Shown: positions 27,247-36,213 of the stretch, one piece after another | How the letters are laid out: each line of letters begins with the position of its first letter | Position numbering within the stretch: position 1 is the stretch's first letter | DNA from: Trinickia dinghuensis | GTDB lineage: Bacteria > Pseudomonadota > Gammaproteobacteria > Burkholderiales > Burkholderiaceae | NCBI RefSeq assembly: GCF_003367175.1 | Contig: NZ_QRGA01000003.1 | Coordinates: forward strand, 496,681 to 560,680 | Direction of reading: 5' to 3' | DNA: 64,000 nt | The notes under the pieces: generated by a model | Databases searched by the model: none | What the model was told of the DNA's origin: nothing | What the model saw: only the letters and a program-made list of their open reading frames with translations | Position numbers and translations under genes: made by a program

Positions 27247-27849
27247 TTGAGCGAAAGCATAGCACGCAACCCCTCGGCGGAATCGAAAGCCGAACTGCGA
27301 AAACGCTTGCTGCAAGCGCGTTGCGAGGCCGCAACAGCGGGCTTCGCCAACGCATCGCTCGCCGTCCATCTGCGCGAGGCGCTCGCGCGTCACGCACCCC
27401 ACACCGTGGGATTTTATTGGCCGCTCACGGGCGAATTCGACGCACGCACGATCGTCGGGGAATGGCTCGCGCAAGATGCGCGGCGCCAGGCTGCGCTGCC
27501 GGTCGTTGCCATGAAGGGACACGCGCTTCGTTTTCACGCATGGACGCCGGATACGCCCATGCGCATCGGACACCATCGCATACCGGAACCGGAACAAACG
27601 CAGCCGGTGCTGCCCGATCTATTGCTCGTGCCCTGCGTGGGCTTCGACGGCGACGGCTATCGGCTCGGCTACGGCGGCGGCTATTACGACCGCACGCTGT
27701 CGTCATGGTCCGGCGCCGCCAAGCCGGTTACGATCGGAATCGCTTACGAAGCATGCCGAGCGGCATTGCCGCGCGAGGTGCACGACATACCGCTCGACGC
27801 GATCGTCACGGACGCCGGGTTGTTCGCCAGCCCGCAGATGCCCACATAA
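27247..27849 (+). CDS. 5-formyltetrahydrofolate cyclo-ligase
   Basis: A 200-residue enzyme that converts 5-formyl-THF to 5,10-methenyl-THF with ATP. SKAELRKRLLQAR at the start, the ATP-binding C-terminal block LLVPCVGFDGDGYRLGYGGG followed by YYDRTL, and LPREVHDIPLDAIVTD are characteristic. The start is TTG at 27247 with GGGAG about 6 bases upstream; no better ATG exists. In other proteobacteria this gene is often next to ssrS (6S RNA)/zapA; neither was seen here. Confidence 0.93.
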   Translation: MSESIARNPSAESKAELRKRLLQARCEAATAGFANASLAVHLREALARHAPHTVGFYWPLTGEFDARTIVGEWLAQDARRQAALPVVAMKGHALRFHAWTPDTPMRIGHHRIPEPEQTQPVLPDLLLVPCVGFDGDGYRLGYGGGYYDRTLSSWSGAAKPVTIGIAYEACRAALPREVHDIPLDAIVTDAGLFASPQMPT

Positions 27850-27924
27850 AGGCGAGGCGTAGCACGAAGCGTCATGTCTCACCGCGCGTGCGGCGCAGCA
27901 CGGCGGGCGAAATCAACTCCAGTC

Positions 27925-28437
27925 TTAAAGCGATGCAGCGGCGCGCGCGGCCGTATCGTAGAGGCCCGATGCATTCCGCATGAGTTGAGCGGCCTCGCCG
28001 ATCTGCTCGTTGGCAAGCCCGCTTTCCTTGAGCGCCGCGATGAGACAGCTTTCCCTCACCTCGCGATACTTGTTGCAGAGGTCTCGCCCGGCCGGCGTCG
28101 CGGAGAAGAAGACTTCCTTGCCGGTCTTTTCGCTTTTTACATACCCTCTACTCACGAGCTTCTTCAACGCATACGTGGCGACGTGCGTGTCCTCGATATT
28201 GAGCACGAAGCAGATATCGGCGAGCTTTTTCTTGCGTTCGCGGTGGCTGACGTGGTGCAGCAGCGACACTTCGATGGCCGTCATGTCCTTGGCCCCGGCC
28301 GCCGACATGCATCGCACCATCCAGCGGTTGAACGCGTTGCTCGCCATGATCAGGCCGTATTCGAATTCCGAGAGCTCGACGCTCGTCTCGGAGACGAGGT
28401 GTTCCGAAGATACGATCTTGGTCGGATGGCGCGACAT
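27925..28437 (-). CDS. Winged-helix (MarR-like) transcriptional regulator
   Basis: A 170-residue DNA-binding protein. ELSEFEYGLIMASNAFNRWM is a dimerisation helix. MTAIEVSLLHHVSHRERKKK, then LADICFVLNIEDTHVATYALKKLVSRGYV, forms the helix-turn-helix and wing, and TPAGRDLCNKYREVRESCL is the closing helix. It starts at ATG 28437 (an upstream ATG at 28452 is an alternative). It is divergent from the 5-oxoprolinase operon, whose upstream region has two TATCGATAAT repeats, so it probably regulates pxpBCA. The ligand is unknown; 5-oxoproline is a reasonable guess. Confidence 0.82.
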   Translation of the reverse strand: MSRHPTKIVSSEHLVSETSVELSEFEYGLIMASNAFNRWMVRCMSAAGAKDMTAIEVSLLHHVSHRERKKKLADICFVLNIEDTHVATYALKKLVSRGYVKSEKTGKEVFFSATPAGRDLCNKYREVRESCLIAALKESGLANEQIGEAAQLMRNASGLYDTAARAAASL

Positions 28438-28534
28438 AGCGGCGACTAGCAAGCTGATGATGAGAAGAAGGAGTGTGCGAAGTGTACGCTGCCCGCCCCT
28501 CGACTATCACTAGCGGAAACGCTTATGGGTAAAA

Positions 28535-28555
28535 TATCGATAATTTATCGATAAT
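28535..28555. promoter_or_regulatory. Tandem TATCGATAAT operator-like repeats upstream of pxpB
   Basis: Two copies of TATCGATAAT, each containing the palindrome TATCGATA, start at 28535 and 28546, exactly 11 bases apart (one helical turn). They lie 31 bases before the pxpB start and 98 bases from the divergent winged-helix gene. This spacing suits side-by-side dimer binding. The AT-rich repeats could also include the pxpB -10 region. Function inferred. Confidence 0.55.
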
Positions 28556-28586
28556 GCGACCTGATCCAGGCCCCGCGTGCACTGAG

Positions 28587-29240
28587 ATGACAGAACCTCG
28601 AATCTACCCGTTCGGCGATAGCGCGCTCGTGTGCGAGGCCCCGGCGCCGGCGACGCTCGCTTGTCAGGAGCGGATCTGGGCGCTCGCTCAGGCCTTGGGG
28701 GAATGGCCGAACGTGGTCGAAGTCGTGCCGGGCATGAACAACCTCACGGTCGTCTTCGATCCGCGGTCCGCCGACCTCGAAACGCTCGCGTCCGAGCTTT
28801 CGGTGGCGTGGAACCGGGCGGTCGGCGTACAGCCGTCCACGCGCGAGGTCGACATTCCCGTACGCTACGGCGGCGCGGACGGGCCCGATCTGCAAGCCGT
28901 GGCCGACTACACTGGGCTGAGCGTCGACGAAGTCGTCAAGCGTCACGCGAGCGCCGAATACATCGTATTCTTCGTCGGCTTCCAGCCGGGCTTCGCCTAC
29001 CTCGGCGAGCTCGACGAATCGCTGCACATGCCGCGCCGCGCGGTACCGAGGCTCGAGGTGCCGGCCGGATCGGTCGGCATCGGCGGCGCGCAAACCGGAA
29101 TTTATCCGGCCGCCTCGCCGGGCGGCTGGCAGTTGATCGGGCGCACGCCCTCCGTGCTCTTCGACCCCACGCGAGATGCGCCGACGTTGCTGCAGCCCGG
29201 CGACCGCGTACGCTTCACCGTCTTGGAGATCGTTCGATGA
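28587..29240 (+). CDS. pxpB: 5-oxoprolinase subunit PxpB
   Basis: A 217-residue protein (KipI/YbgJ family). RIYPFGDSALVCE at the start, IVFFVGFQPGFAYLGELDE, and the closing block PGGWQLIGRTPSVLFDPTRD are family motifs. PxpB, PxpC and PxpA together hydrolyse 5-oxoproline to glutamate with ATP. The stop overlaps the pxpC start (ATGA). It leads a five-gene unit with the divergent regulator upstream. No strong ribosome binding site is visible before the ATG at 28587. Confidence 0.93.
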   Translation: MTEPRIYPFGDSALVCEAPAPATLACQERIWALAQALGEWPNVVEVVPGMNNLTVVFDPRSADLETLASELSVAWNRAVGVQPSTREVDIPVRYGGADGPDLQAVADYTGLSVDEVVKRHASAEYIVFFVGFQPGFAYLGELDESLHMPRRAVPRLEVPAGSVGIGGAQTGIYPAASPGGWQLIGRTPSVLFDPTRDAPTLLQPGDRVRFTVLEIVR

Positions 29241-30286
29241 TCGACGTACTGCGTGCCGGCGTGCTCTCTTCGGTGCAGGATCTCGGCCGCCCCGGGTACC
29301 GGCACCTGGGCGTAGCGAAGGCCGGCGCGCTCGACACGCTCGCGCTCGAAGTCGGCAACCGTCTCGTCGGCAATGCGCCGGAGGCGGCAGCGATCGAGGT
29401 GACCGTCGGCCCGACGGCGCTTCGCTTCGCCCAGGCCGCGCGCGTCGCGATCACGGGTGCGCAATTCAGCGCGACATTGGACGGCTCGCCCGTGCACACT
29501 TGGTGGAGCCTGCCGGTTCGTGCGGGTCAGGAATTGGTGCTGCTTGGGCCGACGCGCGGCATGCGCGGCTACATTTGTGTGCGAGGCGGCATCGACGTCG
29601 TGCCGGTGCTCGGCTCGCGCAGCACCGATCTGAGCGCCGCGTTCGGCGGGCTCGGCGGACGCAAGCTGCGCGACGGCGACCGGCTGCCGATCGGCTCGAA
29701 CACCCGGCAGCAGGGAAAAGCGACGTCGGTCGATGCGCCGGCATTCGGCGTGAAGGCACCGGAATGGTGCCGTTTCGCCGAGGTGGCGCGCGGGCCGATG
29801 CGACGCGGCAAACATGCCGTCGGCGCCGAACGCGCGGCGGTGATCCGCGTGCTGCGCGGCCCCGAGTACGACACGTTCGGCGAGGCGGCGCGCACCGCGT
29901 TTTGGCTGGACGAATGGCGCGTGACGCCGAACAGCAATCGCATGGGCTATCGCCTGGAGGGCAGCCCGCTCGTCCGCGAGCAGGAAACCGAGCTGCTCTC
30001 GCACGCGGTGCTGCCCGGCACGATCCAGGTTCCGGGCAGCGGGCAGCCGATCGTGCTGATGGGCGATGCGCAGACGACGGGCGGCTATCCCCGCATCGGC
30101 GTCGTGATCGCCGCCGATCTATGGAAGCTCGCCCAGGTGCGGCTCGGCGCCGCTATTCGCTTTGTCCGTACGACGCGCGAGGAAGCGCGCTACGCGCTCG
30201 CCGAGGAACACGCGTATCTGCGGCAGATCGATGCCGCGATCGCCATGCATGAAGAGCGGATGCGACGTGTTTCGCGCGCCGCTTGA
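29237..30286 (+). CDS. pxpC: 5-oxoprolinase subunit PxpC
   Basis: A 349-residue protein of the KipA/YbgK biotin-dependent carboxyltransferase-like family. MIDVLRAGVLSSVQDLGRPG and YRHLGVAKAGALD is the standard start; NSNRMGYRLEGSPL and IQVPGSGQPIVLMGDAQTTG are signature blocks. It forms the ATP-dependent 5-oxoprolinase with PxpA and PxpB. The ATG at 29237 overlaps the pxpB stop by four bases, which fixes the start; the frame open upstream is antisense-like sequence over pxpB. Confidence 0.94.
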   Translation: MIDVLRAGVLSSVQDLGRPGYRHLGVAKAGALDTLALEVGNRLVGNAPEAAAIEVTVGPTALRFAQAARVAITGAQFSATLDGSPVHTWWSLPVRAGQELVLLGPTRGMRGYICVRGGIDVVPVLGSRSTDLSAAFGGLGGRKLRDGDRLPIGSNTRQQGKATSVDAPAFGVKAPEWCRFAEVARGPMRRGKHAVGAERAAVIRVLRGPEYDTFGEAARTAFWLDEWRVTPNSNRMGYRLEGSPLVREQETELLSHAVLPGTIQVPGSGQPIVLMGDAQTTGGYPRIGVVIAADLWKLAQVRLGAAIRFVRTTREEARYALAEEHAYLRQIDAAIAMHEERMRRVSRAA

Positions 30287-30307
30287 AGGTTTTGTAACGA
30301 GGAAGTC

Positions 30308-31060
30308 ATGAATATCGATTTGAACGCCGATCTCGGCGAAGGTGGCGATGCCGATGAAGCGCTACTCGGTCTCGTCAGCTCGGCGAATATCGCCTGCGGC
30401 TGGCACGCCGGGGGCGCGAACGCGATGCGCGATTGCGTGCGGCTTGCCGCGCAGCGGAAGGTGGCGATCGGCGCCCACCCTAGCTTTCACGATCCGGCCA
30501 ACTTCGGGCGCAAGGAAATGCATTTGCCGCCCGACGACATCTACGCCGGCATTCTTTATCAACTCGGTGCGCTGTCCGCGATCGCCCAGGCGGAGGGCGT
30601 GCGGGTCGTCCATTTGAAGCCGCACGGGGCGCTCTACAACCAAGCCGCGCGCGATCCCGCGATCGCCGAGGCCATCATCTCGGCCGTGCACGACTTCGAT
30701 CCGTCGGTCGCGATATTCGGACTGGCGAACAGCCGTTTCATCGAGATGGCGCGCGAAGCAGGCCTCACCGCGGTCGAGGAGGGATTCGCCGATCGCGGCT
30801 ACCGCACCGACGGCTCGCTCGTGCCGCGCAGCGAGCCCGGCGCGCTCATCGACGACGACGACGAAATGCTCGCGCACGTGCTCTCGATGGTGCGCGACAA
30901 GCGCGTGCGCACTGTCACCGGCGAGTGGGTGCCGCTCGACGTGCGCACGCTGTGCCTGCACGGCGACGGTCCGCACGCGCTCGCGTTCGCGCAGAAGCTG
31001 CGCCGGACGCTCGAGGAAAACGGTGTCGAGGTGCAGGCGGCTTCGGGCTTGTCGCACTGA
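30308..31060 (+). CDS. pxpA: 5-oxoprolinase subunit PxpA (LamB/YcsF family)
   Basis: A 250-residue TIM-barrel-like protein. [20 protein letters not shown] at the N-terminus, [18 protein letters not shown] and [15 protein letters not shown] are hallmark LamB/YcsF motifs, and [17 protein letters not shown] is the conserved core. It completes the 5-oxoprolinase complex. It follows pxpC by 21 bases with GAGGAAG before the ATG. The C-terminus ([12 protein letters not shown]) is complete. Confidence 0.95.
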   Translation: MNIDLNADLGEGGDADEALLGLVSSANIACGWHAGGANAMRDCVRLAAQRKVAIGAHPSFHDPANFGRKEMHLPPDDIYAGILYQLGALSAIAQAEGVRVVHLKPHGALYNQAARDPAIAEAIISAVHDFDPSVAIFGLANSRFIEMAREAGLTAVEEGFADRGYRTDGSLVPRSEPGALIDDDDEMLAHVLSMVRDKRVRTVTGEWVPLDVRTLCLHGDGPHALAFAQKLRRTLEENGVEVQAASGLSH

Positions 31061-31117
31061 CCGGATTCAACTCGCAGTCCAAGCAGGGCAAGCGGCCGAT
31101 AGAGCCGTGTCAAAAAA

Positions 31118-31148
31118 AGGCGATGAATATTAGATAAACGCATCGCCT
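31118..31148. repeat. Inverted repeat between pxpA and the DUF969 gene
   Basis: AGGCGATG and CATCGCCT form an 8-base-pair stem with a 15-base AT-rich loop. There is no T-run after it, so it may be a partial attenuator or a stabiliser separating pxp from the membrane genes. Purely structural evidence. Confidence 0.3.
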
Positions 31149-31234
31149 GCGTTTGCCGCGACGTGCGTGCAGGCAATACAAAAAGAAGTGGCGCGAAGCG
31201 ATGTTATCGACGTTCGTGTAATGGAGACAAACCA

Positions 31235-32008
31235 ATGCAGACCAATCTATGGCCGTTACTGGGAGTGGCCGTCATCATCGTCGGCTTCCTCCTGCGCTTC
31301 AATCCGATGTTGATCGTCGCCGTGGCGGCGGTCGTCACCCCGCTTTGCGCGCATTTCCCGCCGGACAAAATTCTCGCCGCCATCGGCACCGGCTTTCTGA
31401 AGACCCGCAATATCCCGCTGATTATCTTGTTGCCGCTTGCCGTTATCGGCCTGCTCGAACGGCACGGCCTCAGGGAGCGCGCGCAGATGTGGATCTCGAG
31501 CATCAAAGCGGCCACGGCCGGGCGTCTCCTGATCGTCTACCTGCTCGTGCGGGAGCTGACCGCGGCAGTCGGCCTGACGGGTCTCGGCGGCCATCCGCAG
31601 ATGGTGCGGCCGCTGCTCGCGCCGATGGCCGAAGGCGCGACCGAAACGCGCTACGGCAAGATCTCCGACGCCGTGCGCTATCGGTTGCGCGCTTATTCCG
31701 CCGCGACCGACAACGTCGGCCTGTTCTTCGGCGAGGATATCTTCGTCGCGTTCGGTGCCATCGTGCTGATGGTTACGTTCTTGAAAGAGGCCGGCATCTC
31801 CGTCGCGCCGATGCATGTGGCTGTCTGGGGCATGCCGACCGCGCTGGCCGCGTTCATCATCCACAGCGTGCGGCTGTATCTGCTCGACCGGCGTCTTGCC
31901 AAGGAACTCGGGCACGGGGCGCAAGCCTCGTCTGCCGTTGACGGAAGCAGCGCGCCGCGCGTGGGCGGCGTATCCGCGCAATCGTCGGCCAACGCCGCGG
32001 GAGAGTGA
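31235..32008 (+). CDS. DUF969-family membrane protein
   Basis: A 257-residue protein with about six hydrophobic segments in its first 230 residues. It starts MQTNLWPLLGVAVIIVGFLL, contains LTGLGGHPQMVRPLLAPMAE and ends in a polar 30-residue tail. DUF969 proteins occur with DUF979 partners; such pairs are recalled beside pyrrolidone-carboxyl peptidase in Firmicutes. With pxpA upstream here, the pair is a candidate two-part permease for 5-oxoproline. GGAG lies 10 bases before the ATG. Transport function is inference. Confidence 0.85.
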   Translation: MQTNLWPLLGVAVIIVGFLLRFNPMLIVAVAAVVTPLCAHFPPDKILAAIGTGFLKTRNIPLIILLPLAVIGLLERHGLRERAQMWISSIKAATAGRLLIVYLLVRELTAAVGLTGLGGHPQMVRPLLAPMAEGATETRYGKISDAVRYRLRAYSAATDNVGLFFGEDIFVAFGAIVLMVTFLKEAGISVAPMHVAVWGMPTALAAFIIHSVRLYLLDRRLAKELGHGAQASSAVDGSSAPRVGGVSAQSSANAAGE

Positions 32009-32010
32009 AC

Positions 32011-32967
32011 ATGACGCTTTTACTCACCCATCTCTTTTGGCTCGTCGGGGCCCTGCTCCTCATCGTCGGCGTCATGATCGTCACCGATAAGCAGCATCCG
32101 CGCCGCTTCGCGGCCGGGGGCTTTTGGATCATCTACGCGGTGATCTTCCTCGTCGGCGATGCGCTGCCGGCGGAGCTGGTCGGCGTGCTCGTCATCGCAA
32201 TGGCGGTCATCGCGGGCTTCGGTGGCGTGCTCGGCGCCAAACCGAACATGCCGAGCGACGAGACGCGCAACGCGAGCGCCAAGCGGCTCGGCAACCTGCT
32301 TTTCGTTCCGGCACTGACGATCCCCGCCGTGACGGTGATCGTGACGCTGTTGGCCGGGAAGCTCGTCGTGGGCGGGGTACCGCTCATCGATCCGAAGAAC
32401 GCGACGCTCGTCGGCTTCGGCATCGGCTGCGTCGTCGCGCTGGCCGTGGCCTGCTTCGTCACGCGCGACTCGGTGGGGCAATCGGCCAAGGAGGCGCGGC
32501 GCCTGATCGATGCGCTGTCTTGGGCTGCGGTGCTGCCGCAGATGCTGGGGATGCTCGGGCTCGTGTTCGCCGATGCGGGTGTCGGCAAGGCGGTCGCGCA
32601 CGTGGCGACCGACTATGTGAACCTCGATTACCGGTTCGTGGCGGTGGCGGTCTATTGCGTCGGCATGGCCCTGTTCACGATGGTGATGGGCAACGGCTTT
32701 GCGGCTTTTCCGGTGATGACGGGCGGTATCGGCGTGCCGATCCTCGTGAACGTGTTTCACGGCAATCCGGCCGTGATGGTTGCGATCGGGATGTTCTCGG
32801 GCTACTGCGGCACGTTGATGACGCCGATGGCGGCGAACTACAACATCGTGCCGGCGGCGTTGCTGGAATTGCCGGACAAGAACGCCGTCATCAAGGTGCA
32901 AGCGCCGACCGGTATTGTCCTGCTGATCGTGAACATCGTGCTGCTGAATATGTTTATGTTTCGGTGA
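32011..32967 (+). CDS. DUF979-family membrane protein
   Basis: A 318-residue protein with about nine hydrophobic segments. It starts MTLLLTHLFWLVGALLLIVG and has the well-kept loops FGGVLGAKPNMPSDETR and GIGVPILVNVFHGNPAVMVA, then GYCGTLMTPMAANYNIVPAALLE. The GTLMTPMAANYN block resembles re-entrant loops of ion-coupled carriers, which supports a transporter role. It is 2 bases after the DUF969 stop, so the two are a unit. It converges on the Bcr-like MFS gene, 19 bases apart. Confidence 0.85.
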   Translation: MTLLLTHLFWLVGALLLIVGVMIVTDKQHPRRFAAGGFWIIYAVIFLVGDALPAELVGVLVIAMAVIAGFGGVLGAKPNMPSDETRNASAKRLGNLLFVPALTIPAVTVIVTLLAGKLVVGGVPLIDPKNATLVGFGIGCVVALAVACFVTRDSVGQSAKEARRLIDALSWAAVLPQMLGMLGLVFADAGVGKAVAHVATDYVNLDYRFVAVAVYCVGMALFTMVMGNGFAAFPVMTGGIGVPILVNVFHGNPAVMVAIGMFSGYCGTLMTPMAANYNIVPAALLELPDKNAVIKVQAPTGIVLLIVNIVLLNMFMFR

Positions 32968-32986
32968 GGGGATGTGCTGCGGCCCG

Positions 32987-34156
32987 TCAGGGCCGCTTGC
33001 GCTGCCCCAGATAAAACACGAGTGTAGCCAAAGCGCTGCATGCAGCCATAACAAGCATCAAGGCACGCGTCGGGGTATCCGGTAGAACGTGAGTGACGAT
33101 CGCGCCGCTGGCTACGCCAATACCGAACAACAATGATCCTAATAGCGCCGCTGCCGAACCCGCGGAATCCGTATGCCTTGCAAGGGCAATCGCCGCAGAA
33201 TTCGGTGCGACGAACCCGATTGTCGACAAATAGACGAAGACAGCAGCAAACAATACTGAGGCTGGCGGCTTTTCCGCGAAGCCTGCGAGGAACATCAGCG
33301 ATGCAACCGATGTCCAGAGCCCCCATCTGACGATGCTTTGCAGGTCAACCCGCCGAATCAGCCAAGCATTGATCTGGGCTGCGACCACCATTCCAAGTGA
33401 ATTGGCCGCGATCATGATGCCGAACCTGCCGGAAGATAACCCGTACTCATCGAGGAAAACGATCGCCGACATCGCGATATAAGCGTACATGCCGCCCTGC
33501 AAAAACCCGCTGGACAAGGCGCAAGCGACAAACTGGCGATCGCGAAATATTTCGCGCCAATGATGCGGCCCGGGTGAGCGCGTGTCCAAGTCGCGTCGGC
33601 TACGGTCCAGCGTCTCCGGTAAAGCTCTACAGACAGCGAACAGGATGACCCCGAACGAACCCATCGAAGCGAATATCACGCGCCAACCGCCCATATGAAG
33701 CAAGGTGGCCCCAAGCAGCGGCGCCATCAGTGGAGCAACGCTCGCTATCAGCATTAGTGCGGAAAACGCGCGTGCCGCATCGCGCGTGTCCGTACGATCG
33801 CGAATCATCGCCCTTGTCAGCACCATCCCGACACTTCCGCCAATCCCTTGCAGAAACCGCAAGGCGACAAACCAATCGACTCGCCCCACGCACGCACATG
33901 CAAACGACGACACGCTATAGATCAGCAATCCCACGTAGAGCGGCGGCTTCCTGCCGTATCGATCACTCGCGAACCCATGAGCCAATTGCCCGATGAGTAC
34001 CCCAGCGAGGTAACTCGGGACCGACAGTGCAATCTCATTTGCGCCCACGCCAAACGCGACGGCCATATGGGCCGCCGCGGGCAAATACATGTCGATGGAC
34101 ACCGGCCCAATGGCGCAAAGGGCGCCGAGAGATGCAAACCAGACCTTGTGCTTCAC
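32987..34156 (-). CDS. Bcr/CflA-subfamily MFS exporter
   Basis: A 389-residue 12-TM protein. LGALCAIGPVSIDMYLPAAA in TM1 is the Bcr/CflA signature; GQLAHGFASDRYGRKPPL is the loop 2-3 MFS motif and LQGIGGSVGMVLTRAMIRD is motif C. Family members expel drugs and other small molecules. The start chosen is GTG at 34156, 4 bases after the dioxygenase stop; the frame is open to another GTG at 34198, which would overlap that gene. It is the last of three tightly packed genes and is the likely exporter of their product. Codon and base use are less GC-rich than the flanks. Confidence 0.85.
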   Translation of the reverse strand: MKHKVWFASLGALCAIGPVSIDMYLPAAAHMAVAFGVGANEIALSVPSYLAGVLIGQLAHGFASDRYGRKPPLYVGLLIYSVSSFACACVGRVDWFVALRFLQGIGGSVGMVLTRAMIRDRTDTRDAARAFSALMLIASVAPLMAPLLGATLLHMGGWRVIFASMGSFGVILFAVCRALPETLDRSRRDLDTRSPGPHHWREIFRDRQFVACALSSGFLQGGMYAYIAMSAIVFLDEYGLSSGRFGIMIAANSLGMVVAAQINAWLIRRVDLQSIVRWGLWTSVASLMFLAGFAEKPPASVLFAAVFVYLSTIGFVAPNSAAIALARHTDSAGSAAALLGSLLFGIGVASGAIVTHVLPDTPTRALMLVMAACSALATLVFYLGQRKRP

Positions 34157-34160
34157 GCGC

Positions 34161-34970
34161 TTACTTGAAGCGAGCGCCGGTTGCGGCTTGTACCGCACTC
34201 ATACATTTTTGCCTCAGCGCTCCACCGCTCATTACATCCATCGGCGCGACATGATCCCAATTGCCGAGAGCATCCTCGCCGCTAACCAGCCACGTATAGG
34301 CAGGCCTCACAGCCGGGACGACCTGAGGCGCCACGTAGCGCGTCACGAGGCCAATACGGGCCAAATCGCTGTCATTCGGTCCTGATGCATGAAACAACAG
34401 CGGATGATGCACCGAAAATTCGCCCGCATTCAGGTTAACCTGTGCAGCCCTGCTCTCATCAACCGCGCCACGCACATGCTGCGCCCGAGTCAGCATGTTA
34501 TTGGGATTGGGTTGCTCCGTATGTTCGACGAGCAAGGAGTGGCTACCCGGCAGAACCCGCATTCCCCCGTTAGCCGCGTTCGCGTCGGTCAGCGCAAGCC
34601 AGACCGTCACCATCGGAATTGCGGGCAAGTCGTTATATCGGTGCTGCCAGTAGTAGAGATCCTGGTGCCAGGAAAAAAATCCGTTCGTCTGCGGCGGCTT
34701 GACATTGAACTCACTGACCCATACGAGCATGTCTGGACCTATCAGAGCACGTACGACTTTCAGCACGGCCGGGTGTGCGACGAGTTGCGCGACCCACGGA
34801 TGCAAAAGATGCCCGAATACTCTCTGCTCCCTTTTCGGCAAAACCTGACCGCGATCACATATGGACCGATAGTTGTCCTGGGTTTCCCTAACCTCGCGCA
34901 TAGACAGTCCCGGCAGAGGATAGACGGCTCCCGCGTCTCGATAGGTCCTTAACAAGTAATCGGCGTTCAA
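34161..34970 (-). CDS. Phytanoyl-CoA dioxygenase (PhyH)-like Fe(II)/2-oxoglutarate oxygenase
   Basis: A 269-residue PhyH-family protein. FFSWHQDLYYW holds the HxD iron ligands (His-Gln-Asp), HHPLLFHASGPN the distal His, and ARIGLVTRY the 2-oxoglutarate-binding Arg. ANGGMRVLPGSHS is the usual core block. So it looks active. The start is TTG at 34970 overlapping the previous stop (TTGA), with GAGG 7 bases upstream. It sits between a glycosyltransferase-like gene and an exporter, which suggests hydroxylation in a small-molecule pathway; substrate unknown. Confidence 0.85.
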   Translation of the reverse strand: MNADYLLRTYRDAGAVYPLPGLSMREVRETQDNYRSICDRGQVLPKREQRVFGHLLHPWVAQLVAHPAVLKVVRALIGPDMLVWVSEFNVKPPQTNGFFSWHQDLYYWQHRYNDLPAIPMVTVWLALTDANAANGGMRVLPGSHSLLVEHTEQPNPNNMLTRAQHVRGAVDESRAAQVNLNAGEFSVHHPLLFHASGPNDSDLARIGLVTRYVAPQVVPAVRPAYTWLVSGEDALGNWDHVAPMDVMSGGALRQKCMSAVQAATGARFK

Positions 34971-35965
34971 TTCCGCACCTCGTCAACACACAGCGTGTGA
35001 ATTTCACTGGCGCGAATTGCCGTCGTATGATGCGCCGCCACCTTCTGCGCGGCTCTCTCTGTGATCACGGACCAACACTTGTCGCTGCTGCTAAAGGATC
35101 GTTGAACGGCTGCGCAATCCTCCATTGCGTGAAAAATATCGGTCCCGAGATAATGCTCGTTTTCATGGAACCCTAGCGCCGCGAGCCGGAGGCCCAGCGA
35201 TGATCGATCTGCGACGATCAAACATCCGGCCGCCATTCCTTCAAATACTTTGGCCACCAGGTAGTTGAATATCGAGCCGCATACGAGCATCGCCGGATGA
35301 CGGCGCAACAGCGACGCGTATCGCTCCCCGCCAACGGCCGCCAGTGCCTTGGTGTCAGCCCGCATTTGATTTGCCTTGTCGCCCGGATAGCCTGGGTAGC
35401 CCGGGTGATCGACAACGTGGCAAACCTCGGGCGAGAGCTTCGCGGCGCAAAATTGACGGAAGGGATAGGGCCACGCCCGCGAGCCCGATAGCAATATGCG
35501 ATCGGAGGCAGGCGCAAATATGGGCGTGAAGTAGGATGCCGCCGCATGAGGCACCCATTTGATATTTCGTTTCGTCTCCGGAAACCAATCGACGAGCTTT
35601 TCCGGATAAGTGGCCAAAATTAAGTCTGCCCAATCAAACGCGCGCTGCCGCTGTGCGCGCCGATGAGCGCTGAAATAGTGGACGTCATCGCAAAATACGA
35701 TACGACGAACGCCGTGGGGCAGCGCAGCGAACGGCTCTGCGTGTCGCTCCAAAAGCTCATAGCACTCCCAAAGCAGCACGACACGTGCTCGATGAATGGA
35801 CTCCAGTAGTTGCTCCTCTTCTACTGCACCCACAACCATCAACTTCCATCCGAGTGCCACCAAATTCCGATGGATTTCATGGAATTCCCTGGAAATATAG
35901 GTATCCCAGCCCATGGGAACACAGAGCACGAGATCACCCGTTGCTACATCGTCACTTGATTCCAT
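34967..35965 (-). CDS. Glycosyltransferase-like protein (CgeB / GT1-like)
   Basis: A 332-residue protein, probably a GT-B-fold glycosyltransferase. LCVPMGWDTYISREFHEIHR starts the N-terminal domain, ILLSGSRAWPYPFR opens the C-terminal domain, and VAKVFEGMAAGCLIVADRSS then LGFHENEHYLG matches the E-x-x-A-C-G nucleotide-sugar block of CgeB-type proteins. The ATG at 35965 was used; TTG at 35977 is possible. No strong ribosome binding site. It is the first gene of the three-gene cluster with PhyH-like and Bcr-like genes. GC is lower than the surrounding genes. The acceptor is unknown. Confidence 0.7.
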   Translation of the reverse strand: MESSDDVATGDLVLCVPMGWDTYISREFHEIHRNLVALGWKLMVVGAVEEEQLLESIHRARVVLLWECYELLERHAEPFAALPHGVRRIVFCDDVHYFSAHRRAQRQRAFDWADLILATYPEKLVDWFPETKRNIKWVPHAAASYFTPIFAPASDRILLSGSRAWPYPFRQFCAAKLSPEVCHVVDHPGYPGYPGDKANQMRADTKALAAVGGERYASLLRRHPAMLVCGSIFNYLVAKVFEGMAAGCLIVADRSSLGLRLAALGFHENEHYLGTDIFHAMEDCAAVQRSFSSSDKCWSVITERAAQKVAAHHTTAIRASEIHTLCVDEVRN

Positions 35966-36213
35966 CACGTCGACCAATAGTTTTTCCGGCGGTAATGAAC
36001 AGCGACGATCGAAAAATGCCTGCGGAAAATCGCCGCCACAATCAGGCGATCAGCGGGACAAAGGCTGACCGCGCGCCGGTCGAACTATAGGCATGTGCGA
36101 AGCACAAGCGGCTGGACCTTGGAAATTTCGGACGAGTTGAAGTGCAGACCGGCTGCCAATGCGCCGGCATCGACGCAGCCCAAGCGAGCGATCGGCAGGC
36201 GGCGAGATGCCGA

